Below are positions 1 through 8,586 of a stretch of DNA of 64,000 nt, one piece after another. Every line of letters begins with the position of its first letter. Within the stretch, counting starts at the first letter, position 1. The notes under the pieces were generated by a model that was not told the DNA's origin, did no database searches, and worked only from the letters and a program-made list of their open reading frames with translations. The stretch comes from JAJXWB01 sp965246795. GTDB lineage: Bacteria > Pseudomonadota > Alphaproteobacteria > Rhizobiales > Beijerinckiaceae. The translations under genes and the position numbers were made by a program. The stretch covers positions 372,001 to 436,000 of the forward strand of contig CBDFFN010000013.1 of NCBI GenBank assembly GCA_965246795.1, written 5' to 3'.

Positions 1-568
1 TCTCGGCATCGGCATGCGTACGCGCCTCCTGCAGGCAGGCGATGCGCCCGCTCTCGAAAGCGATCGTGTAGCCGGAGCTCAAGACCACATCGTCCGCCGT
101 GATGCCCGTCTCCTCAGCAAGTTCGCGCAGAATGCTGCCGGCGAGATCGACGCGATCACCCACGACATCGCCGGGATCGGGCGTACCGGCGGCGAAATAA
201 AGCTGGCCGGGATTGGCCGTGTGCATGCCCATCCGCGCGACGAGAAATGCGCCGTCGGACGAGCGTAGCGCCGCCATCGCAAAGCAATTCTTCACGCGCG
301 GATCGGGGAAACCGAGATCGCGGTGTCCAAGGAAGGGCGCATAATCGACCTCGAAATGGTCGGCAAGGAAGATGCGCTTGCCATCGCGCTCGACGACGCG
401 TGCGTCAAGCGAAACGAGGACGCGGCCGTTCCAGAGTTTCTGCCCCGTCGCGAGCCTCGCCTGCCAGTTCGCCTCGATGTCGGCGACGCGCTCGCGCGCA
501 AAGGGCCAGTCGTGCTGGACGAAGCGGCATTCGAGCGCATCGACGCGATGCAGTGTCACGTCGTTCAT
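1..568 (-). CDS. Nudix hydrolase, C-terminus cut by window edge
   Basis: The minus-strand frame starts at an ATG at 566-568 and stays open to base 1, so only about 189 N-terminal residues are present. The translation begins MNDVTLHRVD and contains RELAEETGI, which fits the second half of a Nudix box (REUXEEXGU). The upstream part of the box lacks the usual glutamate: the stretch before it reads GDRVDLAGSIL. Nudix enzymes hydrolyse nucleoside diphosphates linked to another moiety; the substrate here cannot be told. The start overlaps the stop of the upstream PhzF-like gene in an ATGA arrangement, so the two are very likely co-translated. Confidence 0.8.
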   Translation of the reverse strand, partial: MNDVTLHRVDALECRFVQHDWPFARERVADIEANWQARLATGQKLWNGRVLVSLDARVVERDGKRIFLADHFEVDYAPFLGHRDLGFPDPRVKNCFAMAALRSSDGAFLVARMGMHTANPGQLYFAAGTPDPGDVVGDRVDLAGSILRELAEETGITADDVVLSSGYTIAFESGRIACLQEARTHADAE

Positions 569-1461
569 GCCTCGATCGTCCCTTCGCTAACGCGGATCGC
601 TTGTCCGCCGACGGTCGCGCGGATCAGCGCGCCCCCCTCAATCTCCATGCCGAGCGTGATGATAGACGGCCGGCCCATCTCGAAACCCTGTTCAATGCGC
701 AGCACATGTGCACCGTCACCCGGTTTCTCGAAATGCAGCGCAACACCCGCGAACGCCGCTGCAGCCGAGCCAGTCGCGGGGTCTTCGGCCATGCCGAGGC
801 TGGCACCGAACATACGCGCGTGCACGCTGCTCTCCGGCTGCACTGTCTCGCGCGAATAGAGCCACGCGCCGCGCCCCGCGCCGATTGCCTCAGCCAATCC
901 TGCTCCACGCGATGCGCGCGCCATCGCATCGAGGCTCGCGACCGGCACGAAACAGAAGGGGGTGCCTGCCGACCACATGCCGGGCGCGTGGCCGTCGAAG
1001 CCGATCTCGTCCGGTCGCAGCCCAATCGCCGTCGCGAGCTTTTCGCGCGCGACATCCCCGAGATATTCGGGGCTTTTCGGCACGACAAACGATGCGAAAG
1101 ATGCGCCGGTGCGCGCGAGCCGCACGGTGCATCGTACTGGACCGACCTCTTCCTCGATGACGACGTCGAGGTCTCGCCCGACCATTTCTGGCGCGCGAAG
1201 TTGCGCGATGAGGATCGCTGTGCCGATCGTCGGATGGCCGGCGAAGGGTAGCTCGGCCACCGGCGTGAAGATGCGCGCGCGAAGCGTGTTGACGGGATCG
1301 CGCGCGTCGAGCGCGAACACCGTCTCCGACAGGTTGAATTCGCCTGCGATCGCCTGCATGCGGGACGTATCGAGCCCGTCGCAATCGAGAACGACGGCCA
1401 GCGGATTGCCGGCGAGCCGCGTATCCGTGAAAACGTCGAGCGTATGGAATCGGCGCTTCAT
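565..1461 (-). CDS. PhzF family isomerase/epimerase
   Basis: The 298-residue protein has the normal length of the PhzF family (diaminopimelate-epimerase fold). Visible family marks are GNPLAVVLD near residue 18, NLSETVF with Glu46 at the position of the PhzF catalytic glutamate, PFAGHPTIG in the first third, and AEDPATGSAAAAF near residue 220. I start at the ATG at 1459-1461 (MKRRFHTLDVFTD), because the open frame further upstream runs into the divergent VOC gene and has no family similarity. PhzF itself acts in phenazine synthesis, but most family members have unknown substrates and no phenazine genes are nearby. It is coupled to the downstream Nudix gene by a 4-base overlap. Confidence 0.9.
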   Translation of the reverse strand: MKRRFHTLDVFTDTRLAGNPLAVVLDCDGLDTSRMQAIAGEFNLSETVFALDARDPVNTLRARIFTPVAELPFAGHPTIGTAILIAQLRAPEMVGRDLDVVIEEEVGPVRCTVRLARTGASFASFVVPKSPEYLGDVAREKLATAIGLRPDEIGFDGHAPGMWSAGTPFCFVPVASLDAMARASRGAGLAEAIGAGRGAWLYSRETVQPESSVHARMFGASLGMAEDPATGSAAAAFAGVALHFEKPGDGAHVLRIEQGFEMGRPSIITLGMEIEGGALIRATVGGQAIRVSEGTIEA

Positions 1462-1505
1462 GCTGTGCGGGTCTAGCCGATTTCGTGAAAAGAGGGAGGG
1501 GATGC

Positions 1506-2240
1506 ATGCGGGCCATCGAGGGACTGGCGCATCTGACTGTGGCGGTCGACGATCTCGACCGCGCAGAGGACGATTATGCGGCGCTGCTTGATCTGTCGCC
1601 CGCATCCGGCCTGGACGAAGCCGGACAGGACATCCGCACATTCCAGACCGGAAATATCGCGCTGCGTCTGCGCGCCGCCCGCCGCGGCGAGACGCCGGGC
1701 CTCGCCGGCATGGCGTTTCGCGTCGCCGATGTTGCTCGAGCCGGCGAGACGCTGACGCGCTGCGGTGTCGCCGTCACGGATGGCGTGCTCGACCCGACCG
1801 CGACAAACGGCATTCTGATGAAGCTGATCGACGCGCCTGCGCCGAACGATTCTGCTGACGGCATCTCGCTCGACCATGTCGTGATCCGCACGCCAGCGCC
1901 GGAGCGCGCTATCGCGCTCTACGGCGGGCGCCTCGGTCTCGACATGCGGCTCGATCGCAGCAATCCCGCATGGAATGCGCGGCTGATGTTTTTCCGCTGC
2001 GACGACCTCGTGGTCGAGATCGCGCATGTGCTTTCCGCGGGCGTTTCCGATGCGCCCGACACGTTCGGCGGTCTGTCGTGGCGGATGCCGGATATCGACG
2101 CCACACATGCGCGGCTGTCGAAGCATTTCGAACTGTCGGAAATTCGCACGGGTCGCCGGCCGGGGAGCCGCGTCTGTACGGTGCGCAATCGCACCGCGGG
2201 TGTGCCGACGATCCTGTTGGGCGTGACGCCACGCGGCTAG
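1506..2240 (+). CDS. VOC (glyoxalase/bleomycin-resistance fold) protein, two modules
   Basis: The 244-residue protein has two beta-alpha-beta-beta-beta modules typical of the vicinal oxygen chelate superfamily: one starting at IEGLAHLTVAVDDLDRA and the second at ISLDHVVIRTPAPERAI. Histidines in HLTVAV and DHVVIR sit where metal ligands usually occur. The start is the ATG at 1506 (MRAIEGLAHL), preceded by a good purine-rich site GAGGGAGGG; a GTG at 1485 lies upstream of that site and is less likely. It is divergent from the PhzF-like gene across a 44-base gap. The reaction and substrate cannot be inferred. Confidence 0.85.
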   Translation: MRAIEGLAHLTVAVDDLDRAEDDYAALLDLSPASGLDEAGQDIRTFQTGNIALRLRAARRGETPGLAGMAFRVADVARAGETLTRCGVAVTDGVLDPTATNGILMKLIDAPAPNDSADGISLDHVVIRTPAPERAIALYGGRLGLDMRLDRSNPAWNARLMFFRCDDLVVEIAHVLSAGVSDAPDTFGGLSWRMPDIDATHARLSKHFELSEIRTGRRPGSRVCTVRNRTAGVPTILLGVTPRG

Positions 2241-2262
2241 GGCACGATGGTCACAATCCAAT

Positions 2263-2362
2263 CCGTCATTGCGAGGAGCAGCGAAGCCGCGACGCGGCAA
2301 TCTATCCTTGGATATTGATCAAGATGCGGAGATGGATTGCTTCGCTGCGCTCGCAATGACGG
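2263..2362. repeat. Dispersed palindromic repeat, CCGTCATTGCGAG family
   Basis: The element begins CCGTCATTGCGAG and ends CTCGCAATGACGG, an exact 13-base inverted repeat. The inner part is also partly complementary (GCAGCGAAGC against GCTTCGCTGCG; GCAATCTATCC against GGATGGATTGC-like sequence). It lies between the VOC gene and convergent pdxY. This layout matches the REP-like palindromes scattered through many Rhizobiales genomes. It could fold as a long hairpin and may also end transcription from either side, although there is no clear T tract. Confidence 0.75.
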
Positions 2363-2387
2363 CGTAGCGGACTCGTCTTCTGTTGCG

Positions 2388-3236
2388 CTAGAGGCGCACC
2401 GCCTCGAACCGTTGCGACGGCGCGACGAATTCGTTCTGCGCTTCGACGAGCAGCAATTCGCGTGATCCCGCCTCCGCCGTGCGACGCAATAGCCCGAAGA
2501 TAGTCGCCGCAGCCGCTTCCAGCGCGCGTGGCGGCGACTGCAATGTCATCTGATGCACAAGGAACAGTGCTGCGATGGCATCGCCGGCGCCATTGATTGC
2601 GAGCGGAAGTCTTGGCGTGCGCAGGCGCCACACATTCGAGCTATCCGACACTGCCATGTCGATGGCATCGGCGGGCGTATCGCCGATTGCGAGCGACGTG
2701 ACGAGCGCGATCTTCGGGCCTCGGTGATGCAGGGAGGAGAGTGCTGCGCGAAGACCACTCGCATCGCTCACGCTTTGGCCGGCGAGCAGCTCTAGCTCGA
2801 AATGGTTCGGCGTCACGATATCGGCGACCGTTAAAGCACTACGCGAAAAGAAATCGCTCACGCCCGGCCGCACGAAGACACCGGTATCGACGTCGCCGAT
2901 TACGGGATCGCAGCAATAAATCGCACGAGGATTCGCGGCCTTCACCAGCCTCACCGCGCGAAGGATTGCCGCGCCCGTGTCAAGCGCACCGACATAGCCG
3001 GAAAGGACCGCGTCACAGCGCGCGAGCGCACCTCGCTCCGCGATTCCCTCAACGCAGGCGTCGATCAGGTCAGCGGGAAAAACCTCGCCACGGCACGCAC
3101 CATAACCGGTATGGTTCGAGAACTGCACGGTATGAATCGGCCAGACCTCGTGGCCGAGCCGTTGCAGCGGAAAGACGGCGGCAGCATTGCCGACGTGGCC
3201 ATAGGCGACATGCGACTGGATGGAGAGAATGTTCAC
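2388..3236 (-). CDS. pdxY: Pyridoxal kinase
   Basis: PdxY phosphorylates pyridoxal with ATP in the B6 salvage pathway in the cytoplasm. The 282-residue protein matches the ribokinase-fold family: the N-terminus NILSIQSHVAYGHVGNAA is the family hallmark, followed by CDPVIGD and VTPNHFELELL. The C-terminal catalytic loop reads NGAGDAIAALFL, where the usual sequence is GTGD, so Thr is replaced by Ala but the catalytic Asp is kept. I chose the GTG at 3234-3236 because it gives the family's usual start (MNILSIQS); a TTG two codons upstream is possible. It is divergent from yaiI with a 27-base gap. Confidence 0.92.
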   Translation of the reverse strand: MNILSIQSHVAYGHVGNAAAVFPLQRLGHEVWPIHTVQFSNHTGYGACRGEVFPADLIDACVEGIAERGALARCDAVLSGYVGALDTGAAILRAVRLVKAANPRAIYCCDPVIGDVDTGVFVRPGVSDFFSRSALTVADIVTPNHFELELLAGQSVSDASGLRAALSSLHHRGPKIALVTSLAIGDTPADAIDMAVSDSSNVWRLRTPRLPLAINGAGDAIAALFLVHQMTLQSPPRALEAAAATIFGLLRRTAEAGSRELLLVEAQNEFVAPSQRFEAVRL

Positions 3237-3263
3237 GCACAAGCAATATCACAGGGGCGGTGC

Positions 3264-3716
3264 GTGACCGTCTATATCGATGCCGACGCCTGCCCGGTGA
3301 AGGACGAAGTGTACAAGGTCGCTGGCCGCTATGGCGCAAAGGTCTGCGTCGTCGCGAACGGCTTCATGGTCGTGCCGAAAACGGACTGGATCGAACGCGT
3401 CATCGTGCCGGCGGGACCGGATGTCGCCGACGATTGGATCGCGGAGCGCGCAGGTGCCGGCGATGTTGTCATTACTTCGGACATGCCGCTTGCGGGGCGT
3501 TGCGTTGGGGCTGGCGCTGCGGTTCTCGCGTCGGACGGCAAGGCCTGGACGCGCGAGAACATCGGTGCGGCGCTCGCGACGCGCAATCTCATGACCGACT
3601 TGCGCTCCGCCGGCATGGACACGCGCGGTCCGAAACCATTTACGGCGCGGGATCGGTCGGCATTCCTGAGCGCGCTCGATCTCGCGTTGGGGCGGATCGC
3701 TCGCGCGAAGTCCTGA
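3264..3716 (+). CDS. yaiI: YaiI/YqxD family protein (UPF0178, DUF188)
   Basis: The 150-residue protein carries the YIDADACPVKDEVYK N-terminus that defines this NYN/PIN-like family, then VPAGPDVADDWIAE and DVVITSDMPLA, with several conserved acidic residues expected to form a metal site. The family is widespread but its biochemical role is not established; a nuclease function is only suggested by the fold. Translation probably starts at the GTG at 3264 (MTVYIDADAC). Its stop codon at 3714-3716 directly abuts the stop codon of convergent gcvPB. Confidence 0.9.
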   Translation: MTVYIDADACPVKDEVYKVAGRYGAKVCVVANGFMVVPKTDWIERVIVPAGPDVADDWIAERAGAGDVVITSDMPLAGRCVGAGAAVLASDGKAWTRENIGAALATRNLMTDLRSAGMDTRGPKPFTARDRSAFLSALDLALGRIARAKS

Positions 3717-5276
3717 CTACTCCGCCGCCTCCGCAAACGCTTTTGGCGACTCCCACTTGAGAACGGGCGAACGCGCGGCCTTTGTCTCGTCGAGGCGCGC
3801 GCGCGGCGCAAAACGCGGTGCGGCATGGAAACTCTCCGTATCGCCACGCAGCGCACGCAATGCGAGATCGCGCATCGCCATCACGAACAAATCCAGCGAC
3901 GCGCGTGATTCCGTTTCCGTCGGCTCGATGAGAATGGCACCCTTCACGACGAGCGGGAAATAGACCGTCATCGGATGGAAACCTTCATCGATCAGCGCCT
4001 TGGCGAGATCGAGTGTCGTGACGCCGGTGCCCTTCAGCCATGTCTCGTCGAACAAGACCTCGTGCATGCAGGGCTTGTCGCCGAACGGCTGCGAAAGCAG
4101 ATCGGACAAGCAAGCACGCACGTAGTTGGCGTTGAGGACAGCATCTTCCGAGGCCTTCCGCAGACCATCGGACCCGTGCGACATCATGTGCGAGAGCGCG
4201 CGCACGTACATGCCCATCTGGCCGTGGAACGCCGTGATGCGGCCGAAGGCTTCCGTACCCTCCGCCTCTTCGACGAGGCGCAAAGCCTCGCCGTCTTTCG
4301 CGACGAAGGGCACTGGCGCGTAGGCCGCGAGTCGCTCCGACAGGACGACCGGCCCTGCTCCCGGTCCGCCGCCGCCGTGTGGCGTCGAGAAGGTCTTGTG
4401 CAGGTTGATGTGCATGGCATCGATGCCGAGCGCGCCAGGCTTCACCTTGCCGACGATGGCGTTGAAATTCGCGCCATCGCAGTAGAAATAGGCGCCGGCC
4501 TCATGCACGAGTTGCGCGATCTCGACGATCTCGCGCTCGAAGAGCCCGCAGGTGTTCGGATTCGTCAGCATGATCGCGGCGACATCCGGCCCGAGCGCGG
4601 CCTTCACCGCGTCGGGATGCACGGTGCCATCCTCACCCGCCGGCACGGTACGAACCTTCATGCCGATCAGCGCGGCGGTGGCGGGGTTGGTGCCATGCGC
4701 GCTGTCAGGCACGAGCACGACGTTGCGCGTGCTCCCCTCGCCACGTGCGGTTATCGCGGCCTTGATCGCCATCATGCCGCACATCTCACCATGCGCGCCG
4801 GCCTTCGGCGACAAGGCCACAGCCTGCATGCCAGTGAGTTCGAGTAGCCAGTGCGAAAGCGTCTGCATCAGCGCGAGCGCGCCTTGCACCGTCGACTGCG
4901 GCTGCAAGGGATGAATGTCGCCGATGCCGGGAAGCCGCGCGAGCTTCTCGTTGAGCCGCGGATTGTGCTTCATCGTACAGGAGCCGAGCGGAAAGATGCC
5001 GGCGTCGATGGAGTAATTCTTGCGCGACAGGCGCACGTAGTGGCGCACAGTTTCCGGCTCCGAGAGCCCGACGAGCGCGACGGGCCTGGCGCGCTCATGT
5101 GCGCCGAGGCGCGACGTAAAACCCCGCGGGGCGTCGATATCGACGCCGACAGCCTCCATATGCCCGATGTCGAAGAGCAAGGGCTCTTCGAGTTCGAGCG
5201 CGCGATTGCCGGTGAAGGTCTCTCGCGGCGCGCGGATCGTCTTGGGCTGCGTCTCGCGCCCCTGATCGTTCAACAT
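3717..5276 (-). CDS. gcvPB: Glycine dehydrogenase (decarboxylating) subunit 2, P protein
   Basis: This is the C-terminal half of the P protein of the glycine cleavage system, which decarboxylates glycine and passes aminomethyl to lipoylated GcvH. The 519-residue chain contains the PLP lysine in NLHKTFSTPHGGGGPGAGP, along with CDGANFNAIVG and GSCTMKHNPRLNEKL. I start at the ATG at 5274-5276, whose GAGGAG site overlaps the gcvPA stop codon 11 bases upstream; the frame is open slightly further but without support. It is the last gene of the gcvT-H-PA-PB operon under the glycine riboswitch. Confidence 0.95.
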   Translation of the reverse strand: MLNDQGRETQPKTIRAPRETFTGNRALELEEPLLFDIGHMEAVGVDIDAPRGFTSRLGAHERARPVALVGLSEPETVRHYVRLSRKNYSIDAGIFPLGSCTMKHNPRLNEKLARLPGIGDIHPLQPQSTVQGALALMQTLSHWLLELTGMQAVALSPKAGAHGEMCGMMAIKAAITARGEGSTRNVVLVPDSAHGTNPATAALIGMKVRTVPAGEDGTVHPDAVKAALGPDVAAIMLTNPNTCGLFEREIVEIAQLVHEAGAYFYCDGANFNAIVGKVKPGALGIDAMHINLHKTFSTPHGGGGPGAGPVVLSERLAAYAPVPFVAKDGEALRLVEEAEGTEAFGRITAFHGQMGMYVRALSHMMSHGSDGLRKASEDAVLNANYVRACLSDLLSQPFGDKPCMHEVLFDETWLKGTGVTTLDLAKALIDEGFHPMTVYFPLVVKGAILIEPTETESRASLDLFVMAMRDLALRALRGDTESFHAAPRFAPRARLDETKAARSPVLKWESPKAFAEAAE

Positions 5277-5287
5277 CGATCCGCTCC

Positions 5288-6637
5288 TCAATGCGCCGCG
5301 AGCGCGGCTTCGAGCGCGCCGGCTAGAGCCACGCGATCCTCGTCACTGTTCACTTCGGTGCTGGCGACGAGCAGCAGATCGTCGAGCCCAGCCTTAGGCA
5401 GCAGCCGCGACACCGGCACGCCGCCGAGGACATGGCGTTGCGCCATTCGCTCCACGACCTGCGCCGCATCGCCCTTCACGCGCAACGTGAACTCGTTGAA
5501 GAAGCCCTTGTTGAGCACTTCGACGCCGGGCACCCGCGTCAGCATATCGGCCAACGCGACGGCATTCGCATGATTGACGCGTGCAAGCCTATGCAGCCCG
5601 GCACCGCCCAGCAACGTCGTGTGGATGGAGAACGCGAGCGCGCAGAGGCCCGAATTCGTGCAGATGTTCGACGTCGCCTTTTCGCGGCGGATGTGCTGCT
5701 CGCGCGTCGAGAGTGTCAGAACGAAACCGTTGCGACCCGCAGCATCGACGGTACGGCCGGCGACGCGGCCTGGCATCTGCCGTAGAAATTTTTCGCGCGT
5801 GGCGAAGAGCCCGACGTAGGGGCCGCCGAACGACAAAGCGTTACCGATCGACTGGCCTTCGCCGACAGCGATATCGGCGCCCATCTCGCCCGGCGAGCGA
5901 AGCAGGCCGAGCGACACGGCCTCGGTGAATACTGCGATCAGCAAGGCGCCTTCGCGATGACAGGCGGCGGCAATGCTCAAGAGATCGCGCAGATTTCCGA
6001 ACACGTCCGGCGTCTGCACGACGACGCAAGAGGTTTCCTTGTCGATCGATGCAATGACGTCTTCGGTCGCATCGACATCGGGCGGCAGACTGACGACCTC
6101 GTCTTCCGCCATCGCAGACAGCGTTCGCACGACTTCGGCATAATGCGGATGCAAACCGCCGGAGAGCACGGCCTTCCGGCGCTTCGTCAGGCGGTGCGCC
6201 ATCAGCACCGCTTCCGCACAGCCCGTCGAGCCGTCGTACATCGAGGCGTTCGCGACCTCCATCCCGGTCAGCGCCGCGACCTGCGTCTGGAATTCGAACA
6301 AGACCTGCAGCGTGCCCTGCGCGATCTCGGGCTGGTAGGGCGTGTAGCTCGTAAGAAACTCCGAGCGCTGGATCAGATGATCGACGGAGGCCGGCACGTG
6401 GTGCTTGTAAGCACCGGCACCGACAAAAAACGGTACGCTGCCAGCAGCGATGTTGCGCGCAGCCATCGCGGCGACCGTGCGCTCGACGCTCATCTCGGAG
6501 GCGCGGCGCGGCAGATCGACGAGGCCCTCGATCATCACGGCCTGCGGCACATCGGCGAAGAGTTCGTCGACGTGGGCGACGCCGATGCGCGCCAGCATGT
6601 CGGCGCGGTCCTGATCGGTATGGGGGAGGTAACGCAT
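5288..6637 (-). CDS. gcvPA: Glycine dehydrogenase (decarboxylating) subunit 1, P protein
   Basis: The 449-residue protein matches the N-terminal half of the two-subunit P protein: MRYLPHTDQDRADMLARIGV at the start, GAGAYKHHVPASVDHL, and YTPYQPEIAQGTLQVLFEFQ. It pairs with GcvPB to form the active decarboxylase; the PLP lysine sits in the partner. The ATG at 6635-6637 follows the gcvH stop by 5 bases, so translational coupling is likely. A TTG at 6644-6646 overlapping the gcvH stop is possible but would add residues not typical of the family. Confidence 0.95.
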   Translation of the reverse strand: MRYLPHTDQDRADMLARIGVAHVDELFADVPQAVMIEGLVDLPRRASEMSVERTVAAMAARNIAAGSVPFFVGAGAYKHHVPASVDHLIQRSEFLTSYTPYQPEIAQGTLQVLFEFQTQVAALTGMEVANASMYDGSTGCAEAVLMAHRLTKRRKAVLSGGLHPHYAEVVRTLSAMAEDEVVSLPPDVDATEDVIASIDKETSCVVVQTPDVFGNLRDLLSIAAACHREGALLIAVFTEAVSLGLLRSPGEMGADIAVGEGQSIGNALSFGGPYVGLFATREKFLRQMPGRVAGRTVDAAGRNGFVLTLSTREQHIRREKATSNICTNSGLCALAFSIHTTLLGGAGLHRLARVNHANAVALADMLTRVPGVEVLNKGFFNEFTLRVKGDAAQVVERMAQRHVLGGVPVSRLLPKAGLDDLLLVASTEVNSDEDRVALAGALEAALAAH

Positions 6638-6642
6638 CGCGA

Positions 6643-7020
6643 TCAATCCAGCGTCTTCAGAAATTCGGCGTATTGCGTCCCGTCCATCAGCGCATCGAGT
6701 TGCGCCGTGTCAGCAATCTTCAGTTTCAGAAACCAGCCCTTGCCCATCGCGTCCTCGTTGACGGTTCCGGGCGTGCCTTCGAGGTTGTCGTTGACCGCGA
6801 TCACCTCGCCCGCGACCGGCGCATAGACTTCGCTCGCCGCCTTAACGCTCTCGACGACAGCGGCTTCGGCGCCCTGCTCCAAGCTCTTCCCGACATCCGG
6901 CAGTTCGACGAAGACGACGTCACCGAGCGCATTCTGCGCATGGTCCGTGATGCCGACTGTGCCAGTGTCGCCTTCGACGGAAATATATTCGTGGTCCTTG
7001 GTGAAACGGACGGTCGGCAT
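6643..7020 (-). CDS. gcvH: Glycine cleavage system H protein
   Basis: GcvH is the lipoyl carrier of the glycine cleavage system, moving the aminomethyl group from P to T protein and hydride to L protein. The 125-residue protein has the standard length and the lipoylation site ESVKAASEVYAPVAGEV, with Lys60 as the attachment residue. The ATG at 7018-7020 (MPTVRFTKDHEYI) has a purine-rich GAGAGAGAG upstream. It lies 14 bases after gcvT and 5 bases before gcvPA in the same transcript. Confidence 0.96.
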   Translation of the reverse strand: MPTVRFTKDHEYISVEGDTGTVGITDHAQNALGDVVFVELPDVGKSLEQGAEAAVVESVKAASEVYAPVAGEVIAVNDNLEGTPGTVNEDAMGKGWFLKLKIADTAQLDALMDGTQYAEFLKTLD

Positions 7021-7034
7021 CGGAAATCTCTCTC

Positions 7035-8180
7035 TCAGGTCGGCCGGAAATAGCGGTGCGGAACGAAGGGCATTTTGGTGACGGTCGCGGGCACAGGCTT
7101 GCCGCGCACAAGCACATGCAAATTCGTGCCCGCTTTGGCGTGATCGGGATGGACGTAGCCCATCGCGATTGGGCGATTGAGGCTCGGCGAATGGCCACCG
7201 GACGTGACTTGCCCCAGCGGCGCGCCGTCGATGCTCGCGATCTCGGCACCCTCGCGCGCGACGGCACGACCTTCGAGCAGCAGGCCGACGCGGCGGCGAT
7301 CCGGCCCATGTGCGAGCGCGAGACGTACGCGGTCGGCGCCGGGGAAGCCGCCTTCCTCGCGACGCCGCTTGCCGATCGACCATGCGAGGCCCGCAGCGAT
7401 GGGGTCGGTCGTCGTGTCGATGTCGTGGCCGTAAAGACAAAGCCCGGCTTCAAGCCGCAGCGAATCGCGCGCGCCGAGCCCGATCGGCAGTACATCGGGG
7501 TCATCGAGGAGTTTTACGGCGAAGGCTGCGCCGGCTGTGGCGGGTAGCGAAATCTCAAAACCGTCCTCACCGGTGTAGCCGGAGCGAGACACGAAGATCG
7601 CGCCGCCATCGTCGTCGTCAGAATGTACTTGCGCAAAGGACATGAAAGGAATCGGCGTCACGGAGGGCCAGCGTTTCGCCAGAACGCCGACGGCCGCGGG
7701 CCCTTGAAGCGCAAGCAGCGTACGGTCCATCAAAGCGACGAGCGTGCAGTCTTTCAGCGCGCTGCCGATCAACGCAAAGTCATGCGCTTTTCGCGCTGCG
7801 TTCACGACGAGGAACAGATGGTCAACATCGCCATCCGATGGCGCGCGGCGTGTCACCATCAGATCGTCGAGAATGTTGCCGTCTGCATCGAGCAGTTGCG
7901 TGTAACGAACCTGCCCGACGCCGAGGCTCACGATATCCGCCGGCACAAGCGTCTCGAGTCGCGCTGCCGCATTCGGGCCGTCGAGAAAAGCCTGCCCCAT
8001 ATGCGAGACGTCGAACAGCCCCGCTTTCGTGCGTGTGTGCAAATGCTCGGCGACGATGCCAGCCTTGTACTGGATCGGCATGTCGTAGCCGGCGAAGGGC
8101 GCCATGCGCGCGCCGAAACGCAAATGCAGCCCGTGCAGCGGCGTGTGCCGTAACGCTTCGCCTGAAACTTCCGTTGCCAA
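7035..8180 (-). CDS. gcvT: Glycine cleavage system T protein (aminomethyltransferase)
   Basis: GcvT transfers the methylene carbon from the H protein to tetrahydrofolate, releasing ammonia. The 381-residue chain shows LRFGARMAPFAGYDMPIQY, GLFDVSHMGQ and RSGYTGEDGFEI, all typical of GcvT, with the C-terminal barrel segment GMGYVHPDHA-like sequence before the stop. No ATG fits the N-terminus. I use a TTG at 8178-8180, 6 bases behind GGGAG, which gives MATEVSGEALRHTPL; a longer frame upstream would run into the riboswitch. It is the first gene of the operon, with its start about 58 bases downstream of the second aptamer. Confidence 0.93.
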   Translation of the reverse strand: MATEVSGEALRHTPLHGLHLRFGARMAPFAGYDMPIQYKAGIVAEHLHTRTKAGLFDVSHMGQAFLDGPNAAARLETLVPADIVSLGVGQVRYTQLLDADGNILDDLMVTRRAPSDGDVDHLFLVVNAARKAHDFALIGSALKDCTLVALMDRTLLALQGPAAVGVLAKRWPSVTPIPFMSFAQVHSDDDDGGAIFVSRSGYTGEDGFEISLPATAGAAFAVKLLDDPDVLPIGLGARDSLRLEAGLCLYGHDIDTTTDPIAAGLAWSIGKRRREEGGFPGADRVRLALAHGPDRRRVGLLLEGRAVAREGAEIASIDGAPLGQVTSGGHSPSLNRPIAMGYVHPDHAKAGTNLHVLVRGKPVPATVTKMPFVPHRYFRPT

Positions 8181-8237
8181 CCCACACTCCCGGACCCGAA
8201 CGCGCAGCGCGCCGACAATGTCGGCTGGCGCGCCCCC

Positions 8238-8418
8238 TCTGTCCGGTGACCTGAGAGATTTCCCCGGCAAAAGCCGGGCTACGCCCTTCGGTGGATGCGC
8301 GAACGCATCGCTTTCCAGAGTGTCGTCCCGTCGCGGTCCGTTTGCCTGAGCGTTTCCGGGGCGGTTGCGCCTTCGGCGCCGGCAAGGACCGAAATCCCGG
8401 CCGGACTCTCCCGCGGGG
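8238..8418 (-). promoter_or_regulatory. Tandem glycine riboswitch upstream of gcvT
   Basis: Read on the minus strand, two aptamers lie in series. The first contains GGGAGAGTCCGG, CGCCGAAGGCGCAA and GCTCAGGCAAACGGACC. The second contains CTCTGGAAAGCGATGCG, CACCGAAGGGCGTA, CTCTCAGGTCACCGGACA and GAGGGGG. These are the conserved cores of the gcvT RNA motif, whose members bind glycine, often cooperatively in tandem form, and usually turn on glycine cleavage genes. The leader ends about 58 bases before the gcvT start. The expression platform is not obvious; no strong U-tract terminator is seen, so control at the start codon is plausible. Confidence 0.93.
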
Positions 8419-8586
8419 GAGCATGTGACGCCTTATGGTGCACCGCCGCGAAAGGCTAAGTCAATGAACCTTGATCATCCAGCGTTGGACCGCGGCAAGC
8501 GGTCGCCGCCGACAGTTTGGAACGAGTTGCAGGTACGAGCCATTGCCTCCCTGACGACTCCGATGGGACCACGTCAGGAGAATTCC

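Noticed and set aside
247..1251. 334-codon plus-strand frame across Nudix and PhzF genes
   Set aside because: Arg-rich shadow; both minus-strand products have family motifs and overlap as ATGA.
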